Positions 15,612-24,655 of a stretch of DNA of 64,000 bases are shown here, piece by piece. Source of the stretch: Roseobacter sp. SK209-2-6 (GTDB lineage: Bacteria; Pseudomonadota; Alphaproteobacteria; Rhodobacterales; Rhodobacteraceae); assembly GCF_000169455.1 (NCBI RefSeq), contig NZ_AAYC01000018.1, positions 16,847 through 80,846 on the forward strand, written 5' to 3'. Both the position numbers and the translations under genes were made by a program. The notes beneath the pieces are model-generated. The model made no database searches. It had not been told where the DNA came from and worked only from the letters and a program-made list of their open reading frames with translations. Numbering within the stretch: the stretch's first letter is position 1; each line of letters opens with the position of its first letter.

Positions 15612-16255
15612 AGATTACCATACTCTGTTCCTCTGAAGACCATCCCATCAATGGGGACCTGGAAGCCTGGGTCGCCCGCTGGCAGGGGCAACATGATATT
15701 GAGATTATACGACGGGTTTCCCAAGCGGCAGGCGGCGATCTTCTGTTCCTGATCTCCTGTTCAGAACTGGTAACCAAAGCGGATCGGGACCGCTATCAGG
15801 CCGCTTTGGTCATCCACGCCAGCAACCTACCTCAAGGGCGGGGCTGGAGCCCTCATATCTGGCAGCTTTTGGAAGGGCGCACGGAGTTTACGGTGACACT
15901 GCTGGAAGCAGAGGATGCCGTCGATAGCGGAGATATCTGGCACCAGCTGACCTGCAAAATTCCTGAACATGCCCTCTGGGATGAAATTAATCAGAACCTG
16001 TTTGATGCAGAACTGGCGCTGATGGATTATGCGGTGCAGAATTGGGGGGCGCTCCAGCCGCGCCCGCAGGACAGCAGCATTGACCCAAGCTATTACCCAA
16101 AGCGCAGTCCCGCTGATAGCGAACTGGATCCTGCGGCAAGCCTGCAAGAACTCTTCAATAGCCTGCGCCTTGCGGACCCGAACCGTTTTCCTGCATTTTT
16201 TAAGCTGCATGGCCATAGCTATAAACTAACGGTGGAGAAGATTTCCGATGACTGA
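15608..16255 (+). CDS. pseJ: PseJ-like N-formyltransferase
   Basis: A GTG at 15608 overlaps the pseG stop (GTGA); the product has 215 residues. VIHASNLPQGRGWSPHIWQLLEG resembles the HxSxLP..RG catalytic block of formyl-tetrahydrofolate-dependent formyltransferases and EAEDAVDSGDIW supplies the conserved Asp region. The place of the usual Asn is not obvious (ISCSEL is the candidate). PseJ of Anoxybacillus formylates the C4 amine of the PseC product in place of PseH acetylation. Location inside the pse operon and absence of PseH support the same role here. It could instead act on another amino sugar. It overlaps pseI by 8 bp. Confidence 0.72.
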   Translation: MKITILCSSEDHPINGDLEAWVARWQGQHDIEIIRRVSQAAGGDLLFLISCSELVTKADRDRYQAALVIHASNLPQGRGWSPHIWQLLEGRTEFTVTLLEAEDAVDSGDIWHQLTCKIPEHALWDEINQNLFDAELALMDYAVQNWGALQPRPQDSSIDPSYYPKRSPADSELDPAASLQELFNSLRLADPNRFPAFFKLHGHSYKLTVEKISDD

Positions 16256-17306
16256 CACCCTGTATATTGCCGACCGCGCCATTGGGCCGGATCACCCACC
16301 CTATATCATCGCTGAAATGTCAGCCAATCATAACGGCAATCTGGATGCAGCCTTTGCCATTATTGAACAGGCGCAGAAGGCGGGGGCCGATGCGCTCAAG
16401 ATACAAACCTATACACCAGAGACTATTACCCTGAAGAGCGATGCTGAGGATTTCTGCATCAAAGGCGGGCTTTGGGACGGACGGACGCTCTATGATCTCT
16501 ATGCGGAGGCTCATACCCCTTGGGACTGGCATAAACCGCTGTTCGAGCACGCCGCCAAATGCGGCATCCCCATCTTCAGCTCGCCCTTTGACACCACAGC
16601 GATCGACCTGCTCGAAGATCTTGGTGCACCAGCCTATAAGATCGCCTCTTTTGAAGCCATCGATCTGCCCCTGATCCGCTATGCGGCCAGCACCGGCAAA
16701 CCGATGATCATTTCCACCGGCATGGCTGATGATGAGGAGATCGGCGAAGCCGTTGCTGCGGCGCGGGAGGCGGGCTGCAAGGAGCTGGTGCTGTTGCATT
16801 GCGTCAGCGGCTATCCGGCCCCGGCCGAGGATTACAATCTGCGCACCATTCCGGATATGGGCGCGCGTTTTGGCACTCTGACGGGCCTCTCGGATCACAC
16901 GCTCAGCAATGCCACCGCCATTGCCAGCGTGGCCCTTGGTGCCTGTGTGATCGAAAAGCATTTCACTCTCGACCGCCAGGGCGGCGGCCCGGATGACAGC
17001 TTCTCTCTGGAGCCTGAGGATCTGGTCTCGCTCTGCCGAGACTCCAAGGAAGCCTGGGCTGCAATGGGGCAGGTGAATTACGGGCGCAAATCCAGCGAAC
17101 AAGGCAATGTCACCTTCCGCCGTTCACTGTATTTTGTGCGTGACCTGAAGGCCGGCGAGGTGATCACTGAAGATGCGATCCGCAGTGTGCGTCCTGGTTA
17201 TGGGCTGAAGCCCAAATTGGCCGATGCGCTGATCGGCAAACGGGTGAAAAGCGATGTCTCCTGGGGGCAGGCGACCTCCTGGGATGTCATTGAGGCGGAT
17301 GACTGA
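16248..17306 (+). CDS. pseI: Pseudaminic acid synthase (PseI)
   Basis: The 352-residue protein has the NeuB barrel (YIIAEMSANHNGNLDAA at 19-35, KIASFEAIDLPL, IISTGMAD, GLSDHT, IEKHFTLDRQGGGPDDSFSLEP) and a full C-terminal SAF domain (from about 290: FVRDLKAGEVITEDAIRSVRPG). GLSDHT and AEMSANH are typical of the PseI subgroup. It condenses PEP with the 6-deoxy-diacylaminohexose from PseG. Its SAF domain contrasts with the NeuB-like enzyme at 2.9 kb, which lacks it. Confidence 0.92.
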   Translation: MTDTLYIADRAIGPDHPPYIIAEMSANHNGNLDAAFAIIEQAQKAGADALKIQTYTPETITLKSDAEDFCIKGGLWDGRTLYDLYAEAHTPWDWHKPLFEHAAKCGIPIFSSPFDTTAIDLLEDLGAPAYKIASFEAIDLPLIRYAASTGKPMIISTGMADDEEIGEAVAAAREAGCKELVLLHCVSGYPAPAEDYNLRTIPDMGARFGTLTGLSDHTLSNATAIASVALGACVIEKHFTLDRQGGGPDDSFSLEPEDLVSLCRDSKEAWAAMGQVNYGRKSSEQGNVTFRRSLYFVRDLKAGEVITEDAIRSVRPGYGLKPKLADALIGKRVKSDVSWGQATSWDVIEADD

Positions 17307-17342
17307 GCCCTGCATGGCAGAGCTCTGAAAGAGGTAAGGTAA

Positions 17343-18623
17343 ATGACAGACGGCAGGTTCATGCATGACTTGGCCACCCGGTTGTGGCCAATCAACCGCT
17401 CTATTACTGGCAATGGCCTACGCCAGACCCTGGAGATCCTGAAGGAACACCTGCCGGAACTGACCATCACCGAAGTGGCAAGCGGCACCCAGTGTTTTGA
17501 CTGGGTGGTGCCACCAGAGTGGAATGTTACCCAGGCACGGCTGACCGCTCCAGATGGGTCGGTTGTGGCCGATATTGCGGATCACACCCTGCATCTTCTG
17601 GGCTATTCCACCCCTGTGGATCTGCGGCTCTCCCTGGACGAGTTGCAATCGCATCTCTACTCGTTGCCGGACCAGCCCGATGCAATCCCCTATATGACCT
17701 CCTACTACAAGGAGCGCTGGGGGTTCTGTATCACCGACACTGCGCGCCAGGCTCTGCAGCCCGGAGAGTATCACGCCCGAATTGAGAGCACACTCGATGC
17801 TGACGGCGCCTTGAGCTATGGCGAATTGGTCATCCCAGGAGAAAGCGAGCAGGAGATTTTCATCTCCACCTATATCTGCCATCCTTCGATGGCCAATAAC
17901 GAACTGTCCGGCCCGGTTGTCGCCACCGCTCTCGCCATGTGGTTGAGCCGTTTGCCCCAGCGCAAATATACCTATCGCTTTGTCTTCATTCCCGAGACCA
18001 TTGGCTCCATTGCCTATCTCAGCCGTAATCTGGAGGTGTTGCAGAGCCGCGTTATCGCCGGCTTCAATGTCACCTGTATTGGCGATGAACGTGGTTATTC
18101 CTACCTGGCTTCGCGTCATGGCGACACGCTATCGGATCGCGTTGTCCAACATGTGATGCAGCATGTGGATCCTGACCATATCCGTTATCCTTGGGAAGAG
18201 CGCGGTAGTGATGAGCGCCAGTATTGCGCGCCAGGGATCGACCTGCCGATCACCACGGTTATGCGTAGCAAATTCGGGGAATATCCAGAGTACCACACCT
18301 CGCTCGACGACCTGGAGCTGGTTACCCCGGCGGGATTACAGGGTGGCTTAGATGTTCTGCAAAAATGCTGTACTGTGCTGGAGGCGGACGCAGCTTATCG
18401 GGTCACGGTTCTTGGAGAGCCACAATTGGGCAAACGGGGGCTTTATCCGAATTTGAGCACCAAAGACACCAAACGCCAAGTCGCCAATATGATGAATTTA
18501 ATTTCCTATAGCGATGGTCAGCATTCGGTGCTGGATATCGCAGAAAAATTGGATCAACCGTTTTGGGTGCTGCAGCCCATCGCAGAAGTGCTGTATGAGC
18601 ATAGCCTTCTGGAAAATATATAA
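17343..18623 (+). CDS. DUF4910-type aminopeptidase-like protein
   Basis: The 426-residue protein follows pseI by 36 bp with GAGGTAAGG before its ATG. Likely zinc-site segments of the M28-like peptidase fold are ICHPSMANNELSGP (about 178-192), FIPETIGSIAY (about 217) and EYHTSLDD (about 317). A C-terminal winged-helix-like region (MMNLISYSDGQHSVLDIAEK) follows, matching DUF4910 architecture. Such proteins are frequent in surface-sugar clusters, but I know of no firmly established function. No signal peptide, so it is cytoplasmic. Deacylation of an amino sugar or amide would fit the acyl chemistry nearby; this is speculation. Confidence 0.75.
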   Translation: MTDGRFMHDLATRLWPINRSITGNGLRQTLEILKEHLPELTITEVASGTQCFDWVVPPEWNVTQARLTAPDGSVVADIADHTLHLLGYSTPVDLRLSLDELQSHLYSLPDQPDAIPYMTSYYKERWGFCITDTARQALQPGEYHARIESTLDADGALSYGELVIPGESEQEIFISTYICHPSMANNELSGPVVATALAMWLSRLPQRKYTYRFVFIPETIGSIAYLSRNLEVLQSRVIAGFNVTCIGDERGYSYLASRHGDTLSDRVVQHVMQHVDPDHIRYPWEERGSDERQYCAPGIDLPITTVMRSKFGEYPEYHTSLDDLELVTPAGLQGGLDVLQKCCTVLEADAAYRVTVLGEPQLGKRGLYPNLSTKDTKRQVANMMNLISYSDGQHSVLDIAEKLDQPFWVLQPIAEVLYEHSLLENI

Positions 18624-18651
18624 CGGTAGATTGTTTGAAGAGTAGAACCAG

Positions 18652-21600
18652 ATGACCTTAAAGCCTCTTGATAAATTGATTTTCAACCTCCCCGTTCAGG
18701 GGAAAAAGCACTTTGCACAACTTGAGAAAAGAGCTTGGGCTGCTTTGAAGTCAAACCCGCCTCGCGTGGCGGAGGCCGGGTTGTTGATTGAGCGGCTTTT
18801 CAAGATGAAAGCCCATTCGCCAGCAGCTCATGACATGGCGACTACTCTGTTGGATCTGGAACCGGATCATCGCTTCAAAAGCGGGATTGCCCGAGAGATA
18901 CAAATCGCTCTCTTAAGTGCCCAATCAGGGGATCTTGATGCTTTTCTTGCCACCGCATCTGTGATCCGGCGTACCGCTGTGATCAAAAAGAACCTGCTCA
19001 GCTGTCTTTTGGCCTATTATCTGAATGAGGTTCGGGCTGGAAATTACCGTCTGACCTTTGACATCAGTAAAATCGTACATAGCGGTTTTCAGCCCAGTGT
19101 TATCAGTGCGGCCCTGGAGTTTATCCTTCTCCTGGACAGTGAAAGCGAAAAATATGGCCAGAACACGGATCTTAAAGCCTATCTGGAAAGCAAGACACCT
19201 AAATCGCGTCTGTTAGAATTCATCTACACCGAAAAATATCAGGACAGCGTTACGGCATATGAAAAATGCATGCGCTGGATTGCGCGCCGGTTGGATCAGG
19301 GGCTGGAGCCTGGGAAATCCCTGACCAAGCTGGGCAATCAGGCAACCATGGCCCTCTATCTGGATCAGAACATCTACTTCACGCTTGGAGACAATGCGAT
19401 TGGGAAACCGATCATCCAGGAACTGGTAGAGCAGATCCACGCACGGCTTGCGGATGAGACCGCCGAATTGGGGGGCGCACAGCTCATCACCCTGGCCACC
19501 GCCTGTGCTGGCCTCTTGCGGTCCTTTAACGAAGACGCGGAAGCCGCGCGGCTGATCCGGGCGACTTTTGAACGGATGAAGGGCAGCTATAGGCAGGCGC
19601 GGTTGATTATCTCGGATGGATGCCGCACCCCGCAGCGTGGCATGACTGATATCGCCAGCCAGACCTTGCTTGATCTCAAAGCGGAATTGGTTGCGCGTCT
19701 GGATGAAGAATTTGTCCAATCCCCAGAGGAGCCAGTACTGGGCCATGTCATTGATGTCGCCCGTATTCTGGAGGAATTCAACAAAGAGCGTTCTTATGCT
19801 CTGCTCAAGTCATTGACCGCGGAAGGCTCAGAGATCTGGGACAATCTGGCCTTTCAACGCACGGTTCTGAGGACACAGAATAGCAAGACCGCTGCGATGG
19901 TACGCCCTTGGCTGTTGCAAGAGGGCAAAATCGCGGAACTGGCAGCCTCTCCCGTGGCCAATGCGGTTCTGCAGTATCTTTCCAGCTATGGTCCCGAAGA
20001 AGAGTTCCGCACCACCTTGCAGCAGATCAGTACAGAGACCCAAAGCAATGAGGATCTTGCAGGGCTGCGTGTTGTGGGTGCCGCACATCTGCGCGAAGAT
20101 GAGATCTCGGATGCGATCTTCTGTTCTGCCAAGATTTTGGCGACCTTTGCCAAACGTATGGCTTCCAGTGACAAGACCTCTGATATTCTGCGCTACGTTG
20201 GCCATTGCGATCTTTTGAACCGGGCCATGTTCAGGAATGATATTGGCCCGATCTATAAAAAGGTGCCACAGCCTGAAGGCATGAAGGGGATCGTCTTTAT
20301 GCTCCCTTACTATGCGCATCACGTCAATTTTTCTCCGGTCATGTCACTGCTTGAGCTGAAAAAGCAGGGCTATACGGTGATCAACCTGACCGAGGGTTGT
20401 CTGCCCTATGAACCCAGTGGCATTGCCGAGGTCGATCAATTCCTTGGCTGCCTGACCCAGGGCACGCTGAATTACAAGCATGACAAAACTCCCCGCGGTG
20501 TGGAGGATCTCTATTTCGAGTGGAGCATTGATTGGGAGGGTATGGATATCCGCTGTTCCGCACCTGGGTTGGAAGACACCAATATGTTCCAACAATTCCT
20601 GGAGCGGCTCTGTATCTATAAGCGGGCCTATACGATTGATATCAGCAACCTCTACATGGCGCGCATGCTGACAGCCCTGATCAAGCGCACCGACAATCTG
20701 CTGCAGATGTATTATGATATCTTCGAAGCCACCCGCAGCCTGGATGTGAAGGTACGCTACCTGGTGAATGAGGCCTATGCTGCCCCAATGGGTACAATCC
20801 GTTTTGCCTGTGCCGACCATGGAGCGGATCACGGGGTGCATTGCCTCTTTGCCCTCAATGCTTATGAGAGTTACTACGGCAAGACCAATGATGGGTTGTC
20901 CCATGCCTTGGCGCTTGAGGATATGACTCGCTATGATGCGGTCCGTGCGCCCAATCTGGCCGTGCCTGAAAAATTCAATGCCTGGGCCGAACAGGCCGAT
21001 CTGGACAGCCTGTTGAAAAAGGCCCAGGATTTTACCGCCTCCAAGCGCAAGCCGAAACTGGTCCCTGAGGCCATCTCCCTGCGTGACAAGCTGATTGCAG
21101 ATCGGGCCGCGGGCAAATTCAATGTCTGCCTCATCGGCAAGGTGGTGGTCGATCTGGGCGCCTTCCGCCTCTATGATGGGCCTGGCCATCGCGATATGAA
21201 AGATTGGATCCACCATTCGGTGGAAGTGGCCCGTGCCAATCCGCATGTGAACCTGCTGATCAAACCACACCCACATGAGCTGAACCAAGGGGTCTCCTTC
21301 TACCTGACGGAAACCCTGGCAGAGCTGGCTGAGGCAGAGAATTTCCCTGACAATGTGATCTTCCTGGACCACCATTGGTATTCGATCACCGACCTGGTGG
21401 ATTTCGTCGATCTGGTCAGCATGTGGAACGGTACATCCTGTCTAGAGCTTGGTGTGTTGGAAATTCCGACAGTCATGTCCAGCCATTATGCCAAGATGGA
21501 CTATCCCATCGGCTTCGCGCAGCCCCAATCGCGACAAGACTACGAAGATATTCTGACCGGTAAGAAGCGCATTACTCCGGGTGCCCGTATTCCCGAGCTT

Positions 21601-21783
21601 TCAGCCGGGCTGATTGAATATATCAGCACCACAGAAGTCTCCATTCCTTATGAATATAGCCGCCGCTATGCCTCCAATAAGAAATTGCGCGTCCCCAAGA
21701 TGAGAATGGATCTGGTTGATCGCTATTTCCAGGAGGGAGACGAATATGTGACCGAGATGGCGGACCGTTTTTTCCGTCATTGA
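18652..21783 (+). CDS. Large two-part protein with GT-B-like C-terminal domain
   Basis: A 1043-residue protein closing the pse transcription unit. The first 500 or so residues look all-helical with TPR-like amphipathic repeats and no membrane segment. From about 550 the sequence becomes alpha/beta (GIVFMLPYYAHHVNFSPVMS). Near 870 and 924 it shows LLIKPHPHE and WNGTSCLELGVLEIPTVM, patterns seen in the nucleotide-binding half of capsule synthesis/CDP-glycerol-type GT-B transferases. I infer a glycosyltransferase that may add a nonulosonate or a linker sugar. The N-terminal region could bind a partner protein or a glycan. Placement next to PseI makes it the best candidate in the operon for using CMP-Pse. 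Confidence 0.6.
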   Translation: MTLKPLDKLIFNLPVQGKKHFAQLEKRAWAALKSNPPRVAEAGLLIERLFKMKAHSPAAHDMATTLLDLEPDHRFKSGIAREIQIALLSAQSGDLDAFLATASVIRRTAVIKKNLLSCLLAYYLNEVRAGNYRLTFDISKIVHSGFQPSVISAALEFILLLDSESEKYGQNTDLKAYLESKTPKSRLLEFIYTEKYQDSVTAYEKCMRWIARRLDQGLEPGKSLTKLGNQATMALYLDQNIYFTLGDNAIGKPIIQELVEQIHARLADETAELGGAQLITLATACAGLLRSFNEDAEAARLIRATFERMKGSYRQARLIISDGCRTPQRGMTDIASQTLLDLKAELVARLDEEFVQSPEEPVLGHVIDVARILEEFNKERSYALLKSLTAEGSEIWDNLAFQRTVLRTQNSKTAAMVRPWLLQEGKIAELAASPVANAVLQYLSSYGPEEEFRTTLQQISTETQSNEDLAGLRVVGAAHLREDEISDAIFCSAKILATFAKRMASSDKTSDILRYVGHCDLLNRAMFRNDIGPIYKKVPQPEGMKGIVFMLPYYAHHVNFSPVMSLLELKKQGYTVINLTEGCLPYEPSGIAEVDQFLGCLTQGTLNYKHDKTPRGVEDLYFEWSIDWEGMDIRCSAPGLEDTNMFQQFLERLCIYKRAYTIDISNLYMARMLTALIKRTDNLLQMYYDIFEATRSLDVKVRYLVNEAYAAPMGTIRFACADHGADHGVHCLFALNAYESYYGKTNDGLSHALALEDMTRYDAVRAPNLAVPEKFNAWAEQADLDSLLKKAQDFTASKRKPKLVPEAISLRDKLIADRAAGKFNVCLIGKVVVDLGAFRLYDGPGHRDMKDWIHHSVEVARANPHVNLLIKPHPHELNQGVSFYLTETLAELAEAENFPDNVIFLDHHWYSITDLVDFVDLVSMWNGTSCLELGVLEIPTVMSSHYAKMDYPIGFAQPQSRQDYEDILTGKKRITPGARIPELSAGLIEYISTTEVSIPYEYSRRYASNKKLRVPKMRMDLVDRYFQEGDEYVTEMADRFFRH

Positions 21784-21820
21784 CCCCCTTGGAGGCTAGA
21801 CCCCAGAAGTTGAAACGCAG

Positions 21821-21856
21821 ACGGACAGAGGAGGAAGCGCTCCTCTGTCCGTTTTT
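21821..21856 (+). terminator. Rho-independent terminator of the pse operon
   Basis: A perfect 13-bp inverted repeat (ACGGACAGAGGAG / CTCCTCTGTCCGT) with a 6-nt loop is followed by TTTT on the plus strand, 38 bp past the stop of the 1043-residue gene. It ends the long plus-strand unit and sits in front of a convergent gene. Confidence 0.9.
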
Positions 21857-21906
21857 GAATTCCTGACAGGAGTGGGATTTATCTTGCCATGTAAGGGCAG
21901 GGGGGC

Positions 21907-23055
21907 TCAGAGGACCTCCACCTGAAAAGCTCGACCATTGAAACGCGTGATTGTCTGCAAAACACGCGTACCCAGATCTCTTGGACAGAACATATCCTCG
22001 ACCCACTCCGGATTGGGAGCCTGGGCGCGCAGGTTGAGCATATCCTCAAGCGAGGTGATCACACCGCTTTGGGCAAAGAGCCTGCGCATCGGCTCCACCA
22101 GCGGATCAACATAGTTGTCGACAAAATCCAGATGCACCATGCAGGGCACGCCCGCGCGCAGCACATCAATGGCGGCGGTGGAGGTGCAGGTGATCCCCAG
22201 GGCAGCATTCTCCAGGGCCTCATCCATGGTGCAGGCTGTCAGCCTGAGGTTCGCGGGTGGATCCTGCAGTTCCTTTAGCAACCCCGGGTAGTCATGTTTT
22301 TCCAGATGCAGATGCTGTTGGTTTTCATGCGGCAGGTGGCGCAGTTTGATCCAGACCCTGTGATCGGGATTGGCCCGTGCGATGGCAGCCATGGCCTCTA
22401 GCATATGCAGGCGTCCGCGCTTGCTGGTGGGCGATAGCGCCTGGGTGAAGAAATAGATGTCGCGGCGTGTGGCCAGATCCGCCGGAGGCTCGATTTCGGG
22501 CCTCAGGAAGGTGGGGTGACCAAAACCCACCTCTTGCCACATGCGGTCCTCCCAGTTGGCAGCGCGTTTTTCATAGACCGGGATTTCGCTGGCTGGAAAG
22601 AGGTAGACCCCATCGCAGTTGCGGCGGCGGAAATAGCCGTTTTGTGGGAAGAAATCGAGACCTCCCAAGAAGGCCAGCACGCAAGCGCGCCCCGCTGCGG
22701 CAGAGATTTCCGGTCGTCGCAATTGGCCACCAAGCGCGCCAAAGACCCGGCTGGTCAGGATCGCCTTGTAGCGCTGATCCAAAAGCAGCTCACGAAAGAC
22801 CCCTTTGCCATGGATCGCCAAGTCGGGGCCTTCAGGTAAAAGTTGTTCCATCTGCCGATAGGAAAGAGCGTTTTCCTCGACAACCCAGCCCATGTGGATC
22901 TTCAGATCTGGATCTGCAGCCCGCAGACAGTCCCGCATGCGCAGGGCAAAGAACAGGGTAGAATCATCGCTGAACAGGAGCAGAACCGGACGCGCCTCAA
23001 AGGGCAGGGGGATCTCTTCAGGCGCGTCAGCTGCCGCGGCAGGAGGCTGGTTCAT
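21907..23055 (-). CDS. Putative GT-B-like glycosyltransferase (resembles DUF6716 group)
   Basis: The 382-residue protein has no signal peptide. An N-terminal Rossmann-like half begins with RPVLLLFSDDSTLFFALRMRDCL. A C-terminal half contains ITCTSTAAIDVLRAGVPCMVH (about 300-320), the pattern of a nucleotide-sugar-binding GT-B domain. The general layout recalls the DUF6716 group of putative glycosyltransferases, often found near sialic acid genes, but I am unsure of that link. It is transcribed toward the pse operon terminator and follows a small ORF by 6 nt. A role in transferring a nonulosonic acid is possible. Confidence 0.6.
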   Translation of the reverse strand: MNQPPAAAADAPEEIPLPFEARPVLLLFSDDSTLFFALRMRDCLRAADPDLKIHMGWVVEENALSYRQMEQLLPEGPDLAIHGKGVFRELLLDQRYKAILTSRVFGALGGQLRRPEISAAAGRACVLAFLGGLDFFPQNGYFRRRNCDGVYLFPASEIPVYEKRAANWEDRMWQEVGFGHPTFLRPEIEPPADLATRRDIYFFTQALSPTSKRGRLHMLEAMAAIARANPDHRVWIKLRHLPHENQQHLHLEKHDYPGLLKELQDPPANLRLTACTMDEALENAALGITCTSTAAIDVLRAGVPCMVHLDFVDNYVDPLVEPMRRLFAQSGVITSLEDMLNLRAQAPNPEWVEDMFCPRDLGTRVLQTITRFNGRAFQVEVL

Positions 23056-23061
23056 CTGGTC

Positions 23062-23274
23062 TTATTTCCCTAGGGCGCTGTTTTGAGCCTTGAAAGCTTT
23101 CAGGATCTGCATCTGGGCTTTGTTATGGGCGCGGTTCCTGGCCGAGAGATGGGCCGGGTTCAGTGCCTCATGCTGCAGAGCCTGGGCCAGGTGGCGCAGA
23201 GGGGCACCAAGAGAGCTGCGCGACAGGCGATAAAGCAACTTGCCAAAACTGGACTGTTTCAATTTTTGCAGCAT
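23062..23274 (-). CDS. Small basic hypothetical protein
   Basis: A 70-residue ORF (MLQKLKQSSFGKLLYRLSR...) whose stop lies 6 nt before the start of the glycosyltransferase-like gene, so the two would form an operon. Codon choice (CTG, GCC, CGC, CAG) matches neighbouring genes, which supports real coding. The protein is strongly basic and probably helical, with no signal or membrane segment. I do not recognise a family. The ribosome site is weak. Confidence 0.5.
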   Translation of the reverse strand: MLQKLKQSSFGKLLYRLSRSSLGAPLRHLAQALQHEALNPAHLSARNRAHNKAQMQILKAFKAQNSALGK

Positions 23275-23437
23275 ATGGGCCTGATATAAAAAGCTGGAAG
23301 TTGTAGCGGGATTTACATGGCTGGGGGAGCTTTGTAAACAAGAGCAACCGCCGCCCGGCGGTCCCAGCGCTACCCGAATGCCCTGATTTTTCCGGGGTTT
23401 TCTTTTCCGGATAGTTCTGCGGATACTTTAAAAGAAT

Positions 23438-24655
23438 ATGAGAGTGCCCATGACCAAGACCCCCGCCCCGGCGCCGCAGGATACGGCCTGTATCATTCTG
23501 GCACGCGGTGGCTCCAAGGGGGTGCCGGGCAAAAATCTGCGCCCCGTTGGTGGCGTGTCACTGATTGCCCGTGCGGTGCGGGCCGCACAGGCGGCCCAGG
23601 GTGTGGCTGCGGTCTATGTCTCAACCGATGATGCGGCTATTGCGGCGGAAGCGCGGCTTCATGGCGCCCGGATCATCGACCGCCCGCCTGAACTGTCCGG
23701 CGATACCGCCAGCTCGGAGGCCGGCTGGCTGCATGCGGTGCCTCTGGTGCGCGCAGATCTGGCCCAGCTGGACAAGCTGGTCTTCCTGCAATGCACCTCG
23801 CCCTTTATTCGCGGTGAAGACATCGATGGCTGTCTTGGCGAAATGGCGGCGCGCGGGGCGGATTGCGCCCTCTCGGTGACCGAGGATCATTCCTTCCTCT
23901 GGGGGCTGGATCGTGATGGGCTGGGTGTCGGCATCAATCATAATGAGCGTGAGCAGCGCCAGCGGCGTCAGGATCTGCCGCCGCAATATTGCGAAAGCGG
24001 TGCCATCTACTGCGTCGCCCTGGCGCCGTTTCTGCGGACTGGCCAGCGCTTCTGCGGCAAGGTGGCCCTTTATGTGGTGGATCATCCGCCGATCGAGATC
24101 GACAGCCTGCAGGACCTTGCCCTCTGCTCGCAGATCGCCCAGGCCGGCGGGCAGAGCGAAATCGCCCCCGCACGTCTGGCCGGGATCAAGGCCATCGTGA
24201 TGGATTTTGACGGGGTGCATACGGATAATCTGGTGCTCACGGACCAGAACGGGGTGGAGAGCGTGTGCACCTCGCGCGGCGATGGCATGGGGATGCAGCT
24301 CCTGCGCGAAAGCGGGCGCTACCAGATGATGATCCTCTCCAAGGAGCGCAATCCGGTGGTGCTGAAGCGGGCGGAAAAACTGCAGCTGGAAGTGCATCAC
24401 AGCGTCGATGACAAGGTGGCCGCGCTTGAGGCCTGGTTGGGCGAGCGGGGGCTTACCTGGGCGGACCTCCTCTATGTGGGCAATGACATCAATGACCAGG
24501 GCGCCATGGAACATGCGGGCCTCTCCGCCTGTCCCAGCGACTCTCACCCTCAGATCTTGGGGTTGGCCGACTGGATCCTGCCACAGCCCGGCGGCAAGGG
24601 TGCCCTGCGCGCCATGGCGGATGTGCTGCAGAGCAACTGGGCGAGTGCCCGGTGA
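23438..24655 (+). CDS. neuA: CMP-nonulosonate synthetase fused to a KdsC-like HAD phosphatase
   Basis: The 405-residue protein (starts at 23438 or 23450) has two domains. Residues 15-235 are a NeuA-type cytidylyltransferase with IILARGGSKGVPGKNLRPVGG and LQCTSPFI. Residues 248-400 are a HAD phosphatase of the KdsC type, with nucleophile motif MDFDGVHTD (about 257), ILSKE and GNDINDQGAM. Similar fusions occur in animals and some bacteria. In Bacteroides KDN synthesis the phosphatase removes phosphate from the 9-phosphate before CMP activation. An active HAD site would therefore hint at a phosphorylated intermediate. It overlaps the sialyltransferase gene (GTGA). Confidence 0.9.
   Translation: MRVPMTKTPAPAPQDTACIILARGGSKGVPGKNLRPVGGVSLIARAVRAAQAAQGVAAVYVSTDDAAIAAEARLHGARIIDRPPELSGDTASSEAGWLHAVPLVRADLAQLDKLVFLQCTSPFIRGEDIDGCLGEMAARGADCALSVTEDHSFLWGLDRDGLGVGINHNEREQRQRRQDLPPQYCESGAIYCVALAPFLRTGQRFCGKVALYVVDHPPIEIDSLQDLALCSQIAQAGGQSEIAPARLAGIKAIVMDFDGVHTDNLVLTDQNGVESVCTSRGDGMGMQLLRESGRYQMMILSKERNPVVLKRAEKLQLEVHHSVDDKVAALEAWLGERGLTWADLLYVGNDINDQGAMEHAGLSACPSDSHPQILGLADWILPQPGGKGALRAMADVLQSNWASAR

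Noticed and set aside
24190..24655. Separate Kdo-8-phosphate phosphatase gene
   Set aside because: The HAD domain is in frame and continuous with the cytidylyltransferase, so it is a fusion; no other Kdo gene is nearby.
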